In this document: positions 26,265 to 35,321 of the stretch, in pieces | Numbering within the stretch: position 1 is the first letter of the stretch | How the letters are laid out: each line of letters opens with the position of its first letter | Assembly: GCF_000317065.1 (NCBI RefSeq) | Contig: NC_019701.1 | Location: 3,792,001 to 3,856,000, forward strand | Source: Pseudanabaena sp. PCC 7367 | Lineage (GTDB): Bacteria; Cyanobacteriota; Cyanobacteriia; Pseudanabaenales; Pseudanabaenaceae | DNA: 64,000 bases | Direction of reading: 5' to 3' | Position numbers and translations under genes: made by a program | The notes under the pieces: generated by a model | Seen by the model: the letters and a program-made list of their open reading frames with translations, nothing else | The model's database searches: none | Told to the model about the DNA's origin: nothing

Positions 26265-27575
26265 ATGCTCGAACACCTAAAAATTGCCGTAATCCATGAA
26301 TGGTTTGTTGATTATTCCGGTTCGGAGCGGGTAGTTGAGCAGATCTTAAAAATTTTTCCCCATGCCGATCTTTTCGCCACGGTGGACTTTCTGCCCGATC
26401 GCCTACGCGGATTCATTCAACATAAAAAAGTACATGCCACCTTTATTCAAAACCTGCCCTTTGCCCGCACTAAATTTAGATCCTATTTGCCACTGATGCC
26501 CCTGGCGATCGAACAACTCGATCTTTCTAGCTATGATTTAATTATTTCCAGTTGTCATGCGGTGGCCAAGGGGGTACTGACTGGCCCCGATCAGTTGCAT
26601 ATTGCCTATGTGCATTCACCGATTCGTTATGCCTGGGATTTGCAACATCAATATTTAAAAGAATCCGACCTAGAACGTGGGATCAAAAGCTGGCTAGCCC
26701 GCTGGTTCTTGCATCAAATCAGGCTTTGGGATTGCCGCACCGCCAATGGGGTCGATCATTTTGTGGCCAATTCTAACTTCATTGCCCGACGAATTCAAAA
26801 GGTCTATCGGCGCGAGGCCAGGGTAATTTATCCGCCGGTAGATGTGGCTGCTTTTAGCCTAAATCAAGATCTAGCCAAAGTGACTGATATCGATCGCCAC
26901 CCTGAACAGCCTGCTCAAGGAGCGATCGCAGCGATTAAGAAAGATTTTTACCTGACTGCATCGCGGTTTGTGCCATACAAGAAAGTTGATTTGATTGTGG
27001 CCGCGTTTCGGCAGATGCCCAGCAAACAATTATTAGTGATTGGTGATGGGCCCAACCTACCTCAGGTACAGGCGCTCGCCCAGAACTGCCCAAATATTAC
27101 GTTGATTGGCTATCAACCGCCCGAAAAATTAAAAACCTATATGCAACAGGCCAAAGCCTTTGTATTTGCAGCCGAAGAAGACTTTGGCATTACGCCAGTG
27201 GAAGCCCTAGCAGCAGGCACACCAGTAATCGCCTATGGCAAGGGTGGAGTCTTAGAAACAGTGATCGGGCTGGATCATGGCCATGCTCAGAACTTGGCGC
27301 AAGAACCATTACGATCCAACAATCGAGATCTCGCGGATGGTGAGCAAATTGAGCTGCGATCGCCCAAATCACCCACCGGTATATTCTTCCGGCATCAGAC
27401 TGTTAATAGTTTGGTTACTGCCGTGGAAAAATTTGAATTGAGTTATGATGAAATCTCCTCTGCATGTTGTAATCAGAGTGCATTAAGATATGCGCCAGCA
27501 CGTTTCCGTCAAGAGTTTGCCGACTATGTTAATCAGGTCTGCACCGCACATTTTGGTGATAGGCTAGGATCTTAA
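26265..27575 (+). CDS. Glycosyltransferase family 4 (GT-B) protein
   Basis: A 436-residue glycosyltransferase. The N-terminal domain opens with KIAVIHEWFVDYSGSERVVEQI. The donor-binding C-terminal domain shows DFYLTASRFVPYKKVDLIVAAF, LLVIGDGPNLPQVQALA and the E-x7-E motif in EDFGITPVEALAAGTPVIAYGKGG. A charged insert of about 35 residues follows (ETVIGLDHGHAQ...), absent from typical members. The ATG at 26265 is chosen; an in-frame TTG at 26250 is less likely. The sugar and acceptor are unknown; exopolysaccharide or lipopolysaccharide assembly is the usual role. Stands alone. Confidence 0.88.
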   Translation: MLEHLKIAVIHEWFVDYSGSERVVEQILKIFPHADLFATVDFLPDRLRGFIQHKKVHATFIQNLPFARTKFRSYLPLMPLAIEQLDLSSYDLIISSCHAVAKGVLTGPDQLHIAYVHSPIRYAWDLQHQYLKESDLERGIKSWLARWFLHQIRLWDCRTANGVDHFVANSNFIARRIQKVYRREARVIYPPVDVAAFSLNQDLAKVTDIDRHPEQPAQGAIAAIKKDFYLTASRFVPYKKVDLIVAAFRQMPSKQLLVIGDGPNLPQVQALAQNCPNITLIGYQPPEKLKTYMQQAKAFVFAAEEDFGITPVEALAAGTPVIAYGKGGVLETVIGLDHGHAQNLAQEPLRSNNRDLADGEQIELRSPKSPTGIFFRHQTVNSLVTAVEKFELSYDEISSACCNQSALRYAPARFRQEFADYVNQVCTAHFGDRLGS

Positions 27576-27961
27576 GATAAAAGTTATAGCTTGGTTAACA
27601 AAATGCTGAACCAGTCCCTAATTACCCTGGGTATAGTGGTAAGTTGACTTTGAGTTGGTAGCAAGTTAGTAGCGATCGCCCCATTGTGCTAGATTATTTT
27701 ACCCCTAAGCCGATCGCTAATCGTGATCTTTAAGATATCCAGTCTTTCAGATATTTTGCAACAGCAACGTTAAAGCAAATTCTATGGGTTGACTGCGATC
27801 GTAATGCCCTTATAGCAAAGGTTGCAGCAATTTTTATTTAGCATTTAACCAAATTTGATATTATTCCTGGTAATTGCCAATCCAAGCGTAAATTCTCACC
27901 TTTAATTTAATTTAGTCTGTTAATTAATCTGCGTAAACATATAAAGCCAATTTAAGCCTGT
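27576..27961. other. intergenic region, no gene seen
   Basis: About 385 bases between the glycosyltransferase and the site-2-protease homologue. AT-rich; no coding frame, tRNA or clear terminator recognised. Confidence 0.5.
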
Positions 27962-27964
27962 TTG

Positions 27965-29527
27965 ATGGATATGACCTCTGCCGCCCCTCAATATTTAATT
28001 CCGATCTTAGTTGTGGTCACCGCCGCCGTGATTATTAGCTGGGGCTATGTGCGATCGCGCCAACTAGGTAAGCTTGGTTTGCTGTCATGGTTGCAATTGG
28101 TTGTCCTGATGGGGCCTTGGCTGGTTTATTTTGGCTTGTTTCTATCTGGGATATTTGTCAATTTTGCCTTGCTCTTATTGCTCCTGGTCATCTCCACCGT
28201 GGGCTACATTTATGTGGGTGCAAAACTAAGGCAAGCTGCGATCGCTGAGCGCGAAAAATTGAAGCAGAATATGATGCTTGAACAACGCTTGTCAAGTAAA
28301 ACAAATGCAGATCAAGCCTCGAATGGTGATAGCCAGGAGGAAGCCAAGCAGGAAGCAGAACAAGCCAGACTTAGCTCGGAGATCGGTGCAGCCCTGCGCC
28401 AGCTTAATCAACGGCCACAGATGCCCAAAGAAGATATTAAAACGATCCAGGGGATTTTTGGGGTGGATACGTTTTATGCCACGGAAACCCTGCCCTATCA
28501 AGAAGGGGTGATCTTCAAAGGCAATTTACGTGGTGAACCCAGCGAAGTCCATGCAGAGCTAGCGGCAGCTTTGCAAAAAAGATTACCAGATAAATATGAT
28601 CTGTTTTTGGTGGAAGGCCAAGACAAACGCCCAGTGGTGGTGATCTTACCTCAAATTGATATTGATGCAGTAAACCCCATGCAACAGAAAATCCTGGCCG
28701 GATTACTGCTGGTGGGTAGTTTTGCCACCTGTGTAGCGCTGGGCAACCAACTGCAAGAAATCGATATTATGCAGACCAATCAAATTATCAACGCCCTGCC
28801 CTTTGCGATCGGCCTGGCACTGATTCTGGCCGGACGAGAACTGGCTCAGCGCTGGATTGCCACCAAATACGATCTAAAAATCAGTGTGCCCTTTTTCTTG
28901 CCATCCCTGCAACTTGGCTGTTTTGGTGGATTTAGCCGTTTTCTTTCGCCCCTGCGCAATCGTCAAGCGCTTTTTGATGTGGCAATCGCCCCCTCGATCG
29001 CCAGTGGCGTACTTTCCTTACTAATGTTTGTAGGTGGCTTACTTTTGTCTAGCAATGGCATGGGCAATGTGGAAGTGCCGACCCAAATATTTCAATCCTC
29101 TTTGCTGGCTGGCATTCTCGGTAAATTAACCCTGGGCGAAGCGCTACATGCCCAGTTTGTGGCGCTCCATCCACTGGTGGTGTTGGGTTGGATTGGGTTA
29201 GTAATCACGGCCTTGAACCTGATGCCGGCTGGGCAACTGGATGGCGGTCGGCTGGTGCAAGCAATCTATGGCCGCAGAACCGCTGGCATTGCTACGGTTT
29301 TCACCTTGATTTTTCTGGCGGTGGCTACGTTTGTAAATCCCCTGGCATTGTACTGGGGCGGGATTATTTTAATTCTGCTGCGGGATCTAGAACGACCGAT
29401 GCTAAACGAAATTTCTGAGCTAGACAGCGATCGGGATGCTCTGGGTATATTCGCGCTGTTCTGGATGATCGCTACGATCATGCCCATGACCAAGATTGTA
29501 GCGGCTCGGCTTGGCATCGGTGTTTAG
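27965..29527 (+). CDS. Site-2-protease (M50) homologue with degenerate zinc motif (EGY-like)
   Basis: A 520-residue membrane protein. Two N-terminal helices are followed by a charged helical linker and a soluble domain (about 155-235), then a hydrophobic S2P-like core. It resembles EGY-type proteases (GVDTFYATETLPYQEGVIFKGNLRG; SVPFFLPSLQLGCFGGFSRF). The zinc-binding HExxH is replaced by R291-E-L-A-Q295 in AGRELAQRW, so both histidines are missing. The second motif LNLMPAGQLDGG is kept. Plant EGY3 likewise lacks HExxH. This copy is therefore probably non-proteolytic and may act as a regulator or chaperone; that is inference. The start is ATG 27965, with an in-frame TTG just upstream. Confidence 0.85.
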   Translation: MDMTSAAPQYLIPILVVVTAAVIISWGYVRSRQLGKLGLLSWLQLVVLMGPWLVYFGLFLSGIFVNFALLLLLLVISTVGYIYVGAKLRQAAIAEREKLKQNMMLEQRLSSKTNADQASNGDSQEEAKQEAEQARLSSEIGAALRQLNQRPQMPKEDIKTIQGIFGVDTFYATETLPYQEGVIFKGNLRGEPSEVHAELAAALQKRLPDKYDLFLVEGQDKRPVVVILPQIDIDAVNPMQQKILAGLLLVGSFATCVALGNQLQEIDIMQTNQIINALPFAIGLALILAGRELAQRWIATKYDLKISVPFFLPSLQLGCFGGFSRFLSPLRNRQALFDVAIAPSIASGVLSLLMFVGGLLLSSNGMGNVEVPTQIFQSSLLAGILGKLTLGEALHAQFVALHPLVVLGWIGLVITALNLMPAGQLDGGRLVQAIYGRRTAGIATVFTLIFLAVATFVNPLALYWGGIILILLRDLERPMLNEISELDSDRDALGIFALFWMIATIMPMTKIVAARLGIGV

Positions 29528-29845
29528 AGCATATTTGAGCTTGAGAGCTTTGCGATCGTTTGCTCTCGCACGGCTCAGGGCAAATTGCTCAGATTTTCGA
29601 TAACTCTCTCCAGCTAAGGCTCTCCAGGAATTTCCTAATATTAGTGCTACAGGTATTTCGAGATTTGGCTTGTTCTAATAAGTTGTGTTTATGGGTTAGA
29701 TATGTAGGCATAGGCAGGCATAGATAGTAAGACATACCTACCATTTGCTTAACATATATCTACAGGATCATGCATCACTACATCATTTACTGTTAAGTTA
29801 TGAAACATAGAAACAGTAAATTATTACATCAAGGAAATAAAGAAC
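29528..29845. other. intergenic region upstream of the HLIP gene
   Basis: About 320 bases. It contains a degenerate TAGGCATAGGCAGGCATAG repeat near 29704-29723. The HLIP promoter should lie here, as such genes are normally light-stress induced. No other gene seen. Confidence 0.45.
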
Positions 29846-30058
29846 ATGGCACAGCGCACCACTACCGTTGACGATCGCGGACTTATGAACAACTTCGCCT
29901 ACGAACCCCCTGTATATGTAGATGAAGAGCAAAGAGTTGGTTTCACTGAGTTTGCCGAAAAGTGGAATGGTCGCTTTGCAATGATCGGCTTTGTGCTGTT
30001 GCTGTTGATCGAATTTGGTACCGATCAAGGTTTCATCAACCTGGTGCAGTCCATGTAG
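29846..30058 (+). CDS. High-light-inducible protein (HLIP/SCP, one-helix LHC-like)
   Basis: A 70-residue single-helix thylakoid protein with the chlorophyll-binding motif E-K-W-N-G-R-F-A-M-I-G-F (about 46-57), followed by a hydrophobic stretch. HLIPs bind chlorophyll and carotenoid and protect photosystem assembly intermediates under excess light. AAGGAAAT lies upstream of the ATG. Monocistronic: a strong terminator lies about 170 bases downstream. Confidence 0.93.
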   Translation: MAQRTTTVDDRGLMNNFAYEPPVYVDEEQRVGFTEFAEKWNGRFAMIGFVLLLLIEFGTDQGFINLVQSM

Positions 30059-30224
30059 AATTCAGTAATTATTAATATCGGTTTGCATAATCGATCGGTT
30101 TGGCAATTGGTTTAATGCTCAAATAGCCGGCTTCAAACACTTGGCAAAGCAAGTTGAACTGGTTTTGAACATCTCAAGCATAGTCAGACATAAATGATAA
30201 ATCCAAGTAAATAGTGTTTAAATG

Positions 30225-30253
30225 CTGGGGCTAGAAATAGCTCCAGTTTTTTT
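30225..30253 (+). terminator. Rho-independent terminator after the HLIP gene
   Basis: A 9-bp stem CTGGGGCTA/TAGCTCCAG (one G-U pair) with a GAAA tetraloop, followed by seven T residues. Confidence 0.85.
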
Positions 30254-30432
30254 GCGACTTTATACAATCGTAAGTAAGCGATCGGCAAAATTGAACTTAT
30301 CGCTTTACTTAATTCCAACTCAGGCATAGTATGATGTCGGGCAAATTCCTGCTGGGTTAAATTTTAGTTTGCTTCTATGTTGAGGCCAATTGAAATATCT
30401 GGTGTTGACATTAGCAGGAAAGCAAATCCAAG

Positions 30433-31008
30433 TTGAGTATGAGTGAGAGTTTACCTATGGGTTTGGGAAAGGAAAGAGGAGCAAGCCGCGATCGCAAATC
30501 ATCCGTCTGGTGCCGTTTTGCAGCAATGGTGGCGTTGATTGGTGTGGGCACATTGGCGATCGATCAGGCAATGCAGGCGCAGGTAAAAACGCCGTCGCGG
30601 ACTGCCAAGAAGGAAATGCGATTATTTGAGGACTTGCGACTTTCGCCCAAATTCCAACCCGATCCGCAATCGGTACTAGGGATCAGTGGCGGCGCGGTGG
30701 AGATGCAATCGGAGTCTGGCAAAGCCCAATCGGAGACGGGGCCTTGTTTGGGTTTCATTGATACGGTTCCCGATCACACGATCACGCTTACTTCTGGGTT
30801 TAGCTATCTCAAAATTCAAGTGCTTAGCTCTGGCGATACGACCCTGTTTGTGCGGGGGCCGGGCGGCAGTTGGTGTAATGACGATGAGGCCAATCGCAAC
30901 CCGGAGATCGCGGGGCAGTGGCTACCTGGCACCTATGAGGTTTGGGTTGGTTCGTATCAGAAGAATGCTTCTTATCCCTATGTTTTGCAAGTAGGCGAAG
31001 TTGAGTAG
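30433..31008 (+). CDS. Exported protein with PPC-like C-terminal domain, unknown function
   Basis: A 191-residue protein. A basic N-terminus is followed by a hydrophobic segment (about 26-48, ending AMQAQ) that should act as a signal peptide or anchor. The C-terminal part (ITLTSGFSYLKIQVLSSGDTTLFVRGPGGSWCNDDEANRNPEIAGQWLPGTYEVWVGSYQ) resembles the bacterial pre-peptidase C-terminal beta-sandwich found alone in many cyanobacterial secreted proteins. Two Cys could form a disulphide. Function unknown. A hairpin terminator follows at 31041-31070. Confidence 0.7.
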   Translation: MSMSESLPMGLGKERGASRDRKSSVWCRFAAMVALIGVGTLAIDQAMQAQVKTPSRTAKKEMRLFEDLRLSPKFQPDPQSVLGISGGAVEMQSESGKAQSETGPCLGFIDTVPDHTITLTSGFSYLKIQVLSSGDTTLFVRGPGGSWCNDDEANRNPEIAGQWLPGTYEVWVGSYQKNASYPYVLQVGEVE

Positions 31009-31040
31009 GGTCTAGTTTTTTAGGCAATGTGTTTGGTTGG

Positions 31041-31070
31041 GGCGATCGAAAAGGGTCGCCTTAATTTTTT
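31041..31070 (+). terminator. Rho-independent terminator
   Basis: The inverted repeat GGCGATC/GGTCGCC closes a 6-base loop and is followed by TTAATTTTTT. It ends the transcript of the upstream exported-protein gene. Confidence 0.7.
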
Positions 31071-31366
31071 ATTTTAAATCTGCTGTTTTTCTATTTTATA
31101 TCGTTTGATAGTGAGGTAGTGGCGATCGGGGCTTGATGGGTTTATGGGTAACAATTCTGGTCACAGAAAACCTAAGACAAACACAAATGCAGGAGGATTT
31201 AACAAGATAGAGAAATCTTTTCGCAGGAGCGCTACTACTGCTGAACTATTATTCAATCAGCATAGAATCAATTATCTACAAATATTTAACCATCGCCGAT
31301 CAGTTAACTGAGTCAATTGTCATACATTCAGCTAAAATCAACAGGTTAAAGTAAATTACAAATTTT
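31071..31366. other. noncoding leader of proS
   Basis: About 300 bases past the terminator and before proS. It includes AGGAGG at 31192-31197 that is not followed by a start codon in range. No gene or T-box-like element recognised. Confidence 0.4.
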
Positions 31367-33181
31367 ATGCGGTTATCCCAAATGCTGTGGGTCACGTTAC
31401 GCGAAGACCCCGCCGAAGCCGAGATCAAAAGCCATAAATTATTACTCAGGGCTGGTTACATTCGCCGCATCGGTAGTGGCCTCTATGCCTATTTGCCGTT
31501 GATGTGGCGGGTATTGCAAAAGGTTTCGCAGATTGTGCGCGAAGAAATGAATGCGATCGGCGCACAGGAATGTTTGTTGCCGCAACTCCAACCTGCTGAG
31601 CTATGGCAAGAATCGGGGCGCTGGGATACCTATACCAAAGCAGAAGGGATCATGTTTGCGCTGGAGGATCGCTCTGGCCGATTGGCTGGACTGGGGCCGA
31701 CCCATGAAGAAGTAATCACCGCGATCGCTAGGGATATGGTGCGATCGTACCGTCAACTGCCCCAGTGTTTATATCAAATTCAAACCAAGTTCCGCGATGA
31801 GATCCGGCCTCGATTTGGCCTGATGCGAGGGCGAGAATTTATTATGAAGGATGCCTATTCTTTCCACGTTGATCAGGCCAGCCTGAAGGCAACTTATGCG
31901 GACATGGATCGTGCCTATCGGCATATTTTTAGCCGCTGTGGGCTGAAGTTCAGAGCCGTAGAAGCTGATTCAGGGGCGATCGGTGGCTCCGGCTCCCAGG
32001 AATTTATGGTGCTGGCCGATGCCGGTGAAGATGAAGTGCTCTACACCGAAGATGGTAAATATGCCGCCAATGTAGAAAAAGCAGTATCTCTGCCAGCCGA
32101 GGCGATCGCTTCACCCTTTGATAGCTACGCCAAGCGCGATACCCCAAACACCACCACGATCGAGAAATTGTGCAAGGTTCTCGATTGCTCGCCTACTGTG
32201 GTGCTTAAGCAGGTTTTGTATGAGGCCACCTATGATAATGGCCAAACGATCTTAGTGTTGATCAGCATTCGTGGCGATCAAGCCGTCAATGAAGTCAAAC
32301 TGCAAAATGAACTGGTCAAACTAGCGACTAACTATGGTGGCAGTGCTTTGATTGGGTTGAAAATTTCTGATCCTGAAGCTCAGGGTAAATGGGCAGCGCA
32401 GCCACTCCCAACCGGCTATATTGCCCCTGATTTGGGTGATGATTATATTGGCAAGCAAAAGCAGTTAGCCAGTAAGTTCCTGCGCTTGGTCGATCGCACC
32501 GCCGTAGACCTGCAAAACTTTGTCACTGGTGCCAATGAATCGGGGTTTCATGTGGTGGGAGCCAAGTGGGGCAATCAATTTGAATTGCCGCCAGAATCGC
32601 AACAGGTGGATATTAGAACTGCAACTGTGGGCGATCGCGCTATCCATGATCCCACCCAAACCTTACAGTCAGCACGCGGCATCGAAGTGGGGCATATTTT
32701 CCAACTGGGGTTGAAATATTCCCAGGCAATGAATGCCACCTATACGGCTGAATCAGGACAGGAAGCCAATCCCTATATGGGTTGTTATGGCATCGGTGTT
32801 TCCCGGTTGGCGCAATCGGCGGTGGAACAATCCCACGACAAGGATGGCATCATTTGGCCAGTGGCGATCGCCCCTTACCATGTGATCATTGTGGTGCCAA
32901 ATATTACTAATGCCGAACAAATGGCGATCGCTGAGCAGCTCTATGATCAACTTACTCAGGCTGGGATCGAGACTCTACTGGACGATCGGGATGAACGAGC
33001 CGGGGTCAAGTTCAAGGATGCAGACCTGGTGGGGATTCCCTTCCGGGTGGTGACCGGACGCAGCATTGCCAATGGCCAAGTAGAGATAGTCGATCGCGCC
33101 ACCAAAGAAACTAACAATGTGGCGATCGAAACGGTGGTTGATCATCTGCAAACTGCGATTAAGTCTAAAATCCAAGCCTGA
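31367..33181 (+). CDS. proS: Prolyl-tRNA synthetase (bacterial type)
   Basis: A 604-residue class II synthetase that charges tRNA-Pro. Motif 2 and its surroundings ([26 protein letters not shown]), motif 3 ([17 protein letters not shown]) and the C-terminal anticodon-binding domain ([12 protein letters not shown]...[27 protein letters not shown]) are clear. The insertion between motifs 2 and 3 (about 225-395) is the YbaK-like editing domain typical of bacterial-type ProRS. Length matches the family. Monocistronic. Confidence 0.96.
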   Translation: MRLSQMLWVTLREDPAEAEIKSHKLLLRAGYIRRIGSGLYAYLPLMWRVLQKVSQIVREEMNAIGAQECLLPQLQPAELWQESGRWDTYTKAEGIMFALEDRSGRLAGLGPTHEEVITAIARDMVRSYRQLPQCLYQIQTKFRDEIRPRFGLMRGREFIMKDAYSFHVDQASLKATYADMDRAYRHIFSRCGLKFRAVEADSGAIGGSGSQEFMVLADAGEDEVLYTEDGKYAANVEKAVSLPAEAIASPFDSYAKRDTPNTTTIEKLCKVLDCSPTVVLKQVLYEATYDNGQTILVLISIRGDQAVNEVKLQNELVKLATNYGGSALIGLKISDPEAQGKWAAQPLPTGYIAPDLGDDYIGKQKQLASKFLRLVDRTAVDLQNFVTGANESGFHVVGAKWGNQFELPPESQQVDIRTATVGDRAIHDPTQTLQSARGIEVGHIFQLGLKYSQAMNATYTAESGQEANPYMGCYGIGVSRLAQSAVEQSHDKDGIIWPVAIAPYHVIIVVPNITNAEQMAIAEQLYDQLTQAGIETLLDDRDERAGVKFKDADLVGIPFRVVTGRSIANGQVEIVDRATKETNNVAIETVVDHLQTAIKSKIQA

Positions 33182-33533
33182 GCCTGATCTGCTTCTCTTT
33201 TTTAGAGCAAAGCAAACCAGAGCCGCGATCGCCCAAAATTTACCGTTGACCGCCTTACAAACTGGGCTTGGGTTCCGCTTTTAATTAACCTGGCACAATT
33301 GCCACTCAGTTTAATTTAATTATGATCTAGTTCCACCTCGCTTGGGTTGTCTATCTATCTAGGCGATGATGCCTGTTTTTTGCGAGTTTATTTTTTAATC
33401 TATTTCATTTCTGCTCAATATCAGCTATTATACATAAGAATAAAAATTGGTTGGCAATTGGCGATATTCCAATGCTTGTATTGTCACTTGACAACCAAAA
33501 TCCTTGACTCTAATCTTCTAGGTAGTAGCTCTG
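33182..33533. other. intergenic region before the toxin-antitoxin cluster
   Basis: About 350 AT-rich bases with short open frames that lack ribosome-binding sites and family resemblance. Promoter region of the downstream pair. Confidence 0.45.
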
Positions 33534-33809
33534 ATGGCAAGAAGGAAAAGACATCCCAAGCCAGAAATCGAAGCAGCACTCAAATATATTGAGCAGAATG
33601 GATGGCGGATTGAGGTGGGCGGCTCCCATGCCTGGGGCAAGATTCTCTGTCCATATAATGACGAGAAATGTAGAGGTGGTATGCGTTGCCGAGTGAGTAT
33701 ATTTAGTACACCAAGAAACCCTGGCGATCATTCAAAACTACTTCGTCGAGCGGTTGATAAATGCATTAGACATAACCTTATAGATGAACCTGGTACTAAC
33801 GAGGAATAG
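33534..33809 (+). CDS. Small basic protein, HicA-like candidate toxin
   Basis: A 91-residue protein: EAALKYIEQNGWRIEVGGSHAWGKILCPYND followed by IFSTPRNPGDHSKLLRRAVDKC. The helix, then GGSH, then a beta strand, resembles the small dsRBD fold of HicA mRNA interferases, which need a conserved His in GSH. HicA is usually about 60-80 residues, and the second half here is unlike it. Four Cys (CPYNDEKC, RC, KC) could bind metal. It ends in TAG immediately followed by the ATG of the next gene, a tight two-gene unit. Toxin assignment is inference. Confidence 0.6.
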   Translation: MARRKRHPKPEIEAALKYIEQNGWRIEVGGSHAWGKILCPYNDEKCRGGMRCRVSIFSTPRNPGDHSKLLRRAVDKCIRHNLIDEPGTNEE

Positions 33810-34337
33810 ATGATAGTTGGGTATGATTTTTGTTTGAAATTTGAGCTGAATGATTTGATCGATCGTGATGAATTGGTTGAGCGCTTGTATGAAAGTGGCT
33901 GTGATGATGCCTTGATTGGTACAGGTAGGGAAGGAAAGGTTGGCCTAGATTTTATTCGGGAGGCTGAATCTGCCTATGCCGCAATTTCCAGTGCGATCGC
34001 TGATGTCAAAAGGGTTGTACCGACGGCAACGCTAATTGAAGCTGCGCCTGATTTGGTGAGCTTAACTGATGTGGCAGAAATCTTAGGTTGTTCGCGGCAA
34101 AACGCCAGAAACTTGATCGTAGATTCTAAATCGATCGCACCGTTGCCTGTTTATGATGGTACGCCTTCGCTCTGGCATCTGGCGGAAGTTCTAAGCTGGC
34201 TAAAGGAAAAGAAAAATTATGCGATCGATGAAGCAACGCTGGAGGTGGCAAAGATCACAATGGGGCTGAATTTAGCCCGTAGTTGGCAAAAGGTGGATGC
34301 AAGTATTTCTGATCGGGTTAAGGCGCTGGTTGCTTAG
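33810..34337 (+). CDS. Helix-turn-helix protein, candidate antitoxin/regulator partner
   Basis: A 175-residue protein that starts directly after the stop of the preceding gene. The N-terminal part (DFCLKFELNDLIDRDELVERLYESGCDDALIG) looks like a small alpha/beta domain. The middle has an excisionase/MerR-like helix-turn-helix (LTDVAEILGCSRQNARNLIVDSKS) followed by a WHLAEVLSWLKEKK helix. It could repress its own operon and bind its neighbour. I do not recognise a named family. The pairing with the small basic protein suggests a toxin-antitoxin or regulatory module. Confidence 0.65.
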   Translation: MIVGYDFCLKFELNDLIDRDELVERLYESGCDDALIGTGREGKVGLDFIREAESAYAAISSAIADVKRVVPTATLIEAAPDLVSLTDVAEILGCSRQNARNLIVDSKSIAPLPVYDGTPSLWHLAEVLSWLKEKKNYAIDEATLEVAKITMGLNLARSWQKVDASISDRVKALVA

Positions 34338-34423
34338 TTTGCAATGGGATGATCGACCATATAACAAAGGGTATGCTCTCCCTGATTAAGAGCCCCTAAA
34401 TTGCAGAATGATAAAATAGCTTG

Positions 34424-34693
34424 ATGAAGTTTACATGGGATGAGAATAAAGCTCTAAGCAATATATCAAAGCATGACATTTCATTTGAGGAAGCTAAAAC
34501 CGTTTTTGAAGATCTCCTGTATATCGATTTCTACGATCCAGAGCATTCAATCGATGAAGATCGCTACATCATCGTTGGTCAATCGAAGCAAGGACGATTG
34601 CTAATCGTGGCTTATGCAGAGAGAGAAGATTCAATTAGACTTATCAGTGCAAGAAGGGCAACCCGATCGGAAATCAAAATCTATGAACAATAA
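34424..34693 (+). CDS. brnT: BrnT-family ribonuclease toxin
   Basis: An 89-residue protein with the BrnT pattern: FTWDENKALSNISKHDISFEEAKTVFED, DEDRYIIVGQSKQGRLLIVAYAERED and IRLISARRATRSEIKIYE. BrnT is a RelE-like ribonuclease toxin that blocks translation and is neutralised by BrnA. The ATG at 34424 is chosen over the TTG three bases earlier. It overlaps the following antitoxin gene by 11 bases. Confidence 0.88.
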   Translation: MKFTWDENKALSNISKHDISFEEAKTVFEDLLYIDFYDPEHSIDEDRYIIVGQSKQGRLLIVAYAEREDSIRLISARRATRSEIKIYEQ

Positions 34694-34892
34694 TAAGCAA
34701 AAAGATCTAGAAGATGATTTGCTACCTGAATATGACCTACAAAGCCTAAAAGTGCGTCGATTTGGGTCAGAGCGTAAGAGCTTTGCCGGTAAGATCGTAC
34801 GATTGGATGATGATGTCGCCGAGGTTTTTCCTGATGCTGAGGCAGTTAATCAAGCCTTAAGATCTCTAATCAAAGCAAGGCATGACAATTAA
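34683..34892 (+). CDS. BrnA-like antitoxin
   Basis: A 69-residue acidic protein. The start at 34683 lies inside the end of brnT, giving an 11-base overlap; a start at 34614 in the same frame would overlap too far. The C-terminal region (RLDDDVAEVFPDAEAVNQALRSLIKAR) is ribbon-helix-helix-like, as in BrnA or CopG-type antitoxins. It lacks the canonical BrnA N-terminal sequence, so the family is a context call. Confidence 0.7.
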   Translation: MNNNKQKDLEDDLLPEYDLQSLKVRRFGSERKSFAGKIVRLDDDVAEVFPDAEAVNQALRSLIKARHDN

Positions 34893-34967
34893 ATTACAAT
34901 AAGTCAGGCCGTGAAAGGTGATAGAGCCTAAAATTTAAAAGCATAGAATACTAGAGCAACAAAGCAT

Positions 34968-35291
34968 ATGCAATCGCGCAGCTACTTCTCCAAAGAACGC
35001 ATTTACAACGCCCAAGAACTCAACCCCTACGAAGTGATGTATCTAAATCGCTTCCAGCAGTTACAAAACACCTTCGGCGATTCCTGCCAGATCTATGTCA
35101 CGCTACAGGACGGCTTGCCCAGTTCCCAGGGGATCGGCGCTAAAATTGCCAAGCTAGACTCAAACGGTGTAGTAACGAATGCGGTGATAATAAAGTTTGC
35201 TGGCTTTGACCTGCTAGGGCAAGAAATTCTCGAAAAGATCCAGAATCATCTAGCTTCCGATGCCACAAATGAGTTAGTGCTCGAATGCTAA
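34968..35291 (+). CDS. Conserved-looking small protein, unknown function
   Basis: A 107-residue soluble protein starting with ATG after AAAGCAT. A mixed helix/strand pattern is visible (NPYEVMYLNRFQQLQNTFGDSCQIYVTLQDGLPS; AVIIKFAGFDLLGQEILEKIQNHLAS). I do not recognise a family. It sits after the brnTA-like pair and may be cargo of the same small island, or independent. Confidence 0.5.
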   Translation: MQSRSYFSKERIYNAQELNPYEVMYLNRFQQLQNTFGDSCQIYVTLQDGLPSSQGIGAKIAKLDSNGVVTNAVIIKFAGFDLLGQEILEKIQNHLASDATNELVLEC

Positions 35292-35321
35292 ACAGTTAAT
35301 TATTGGCGATAAGCTAATTTT

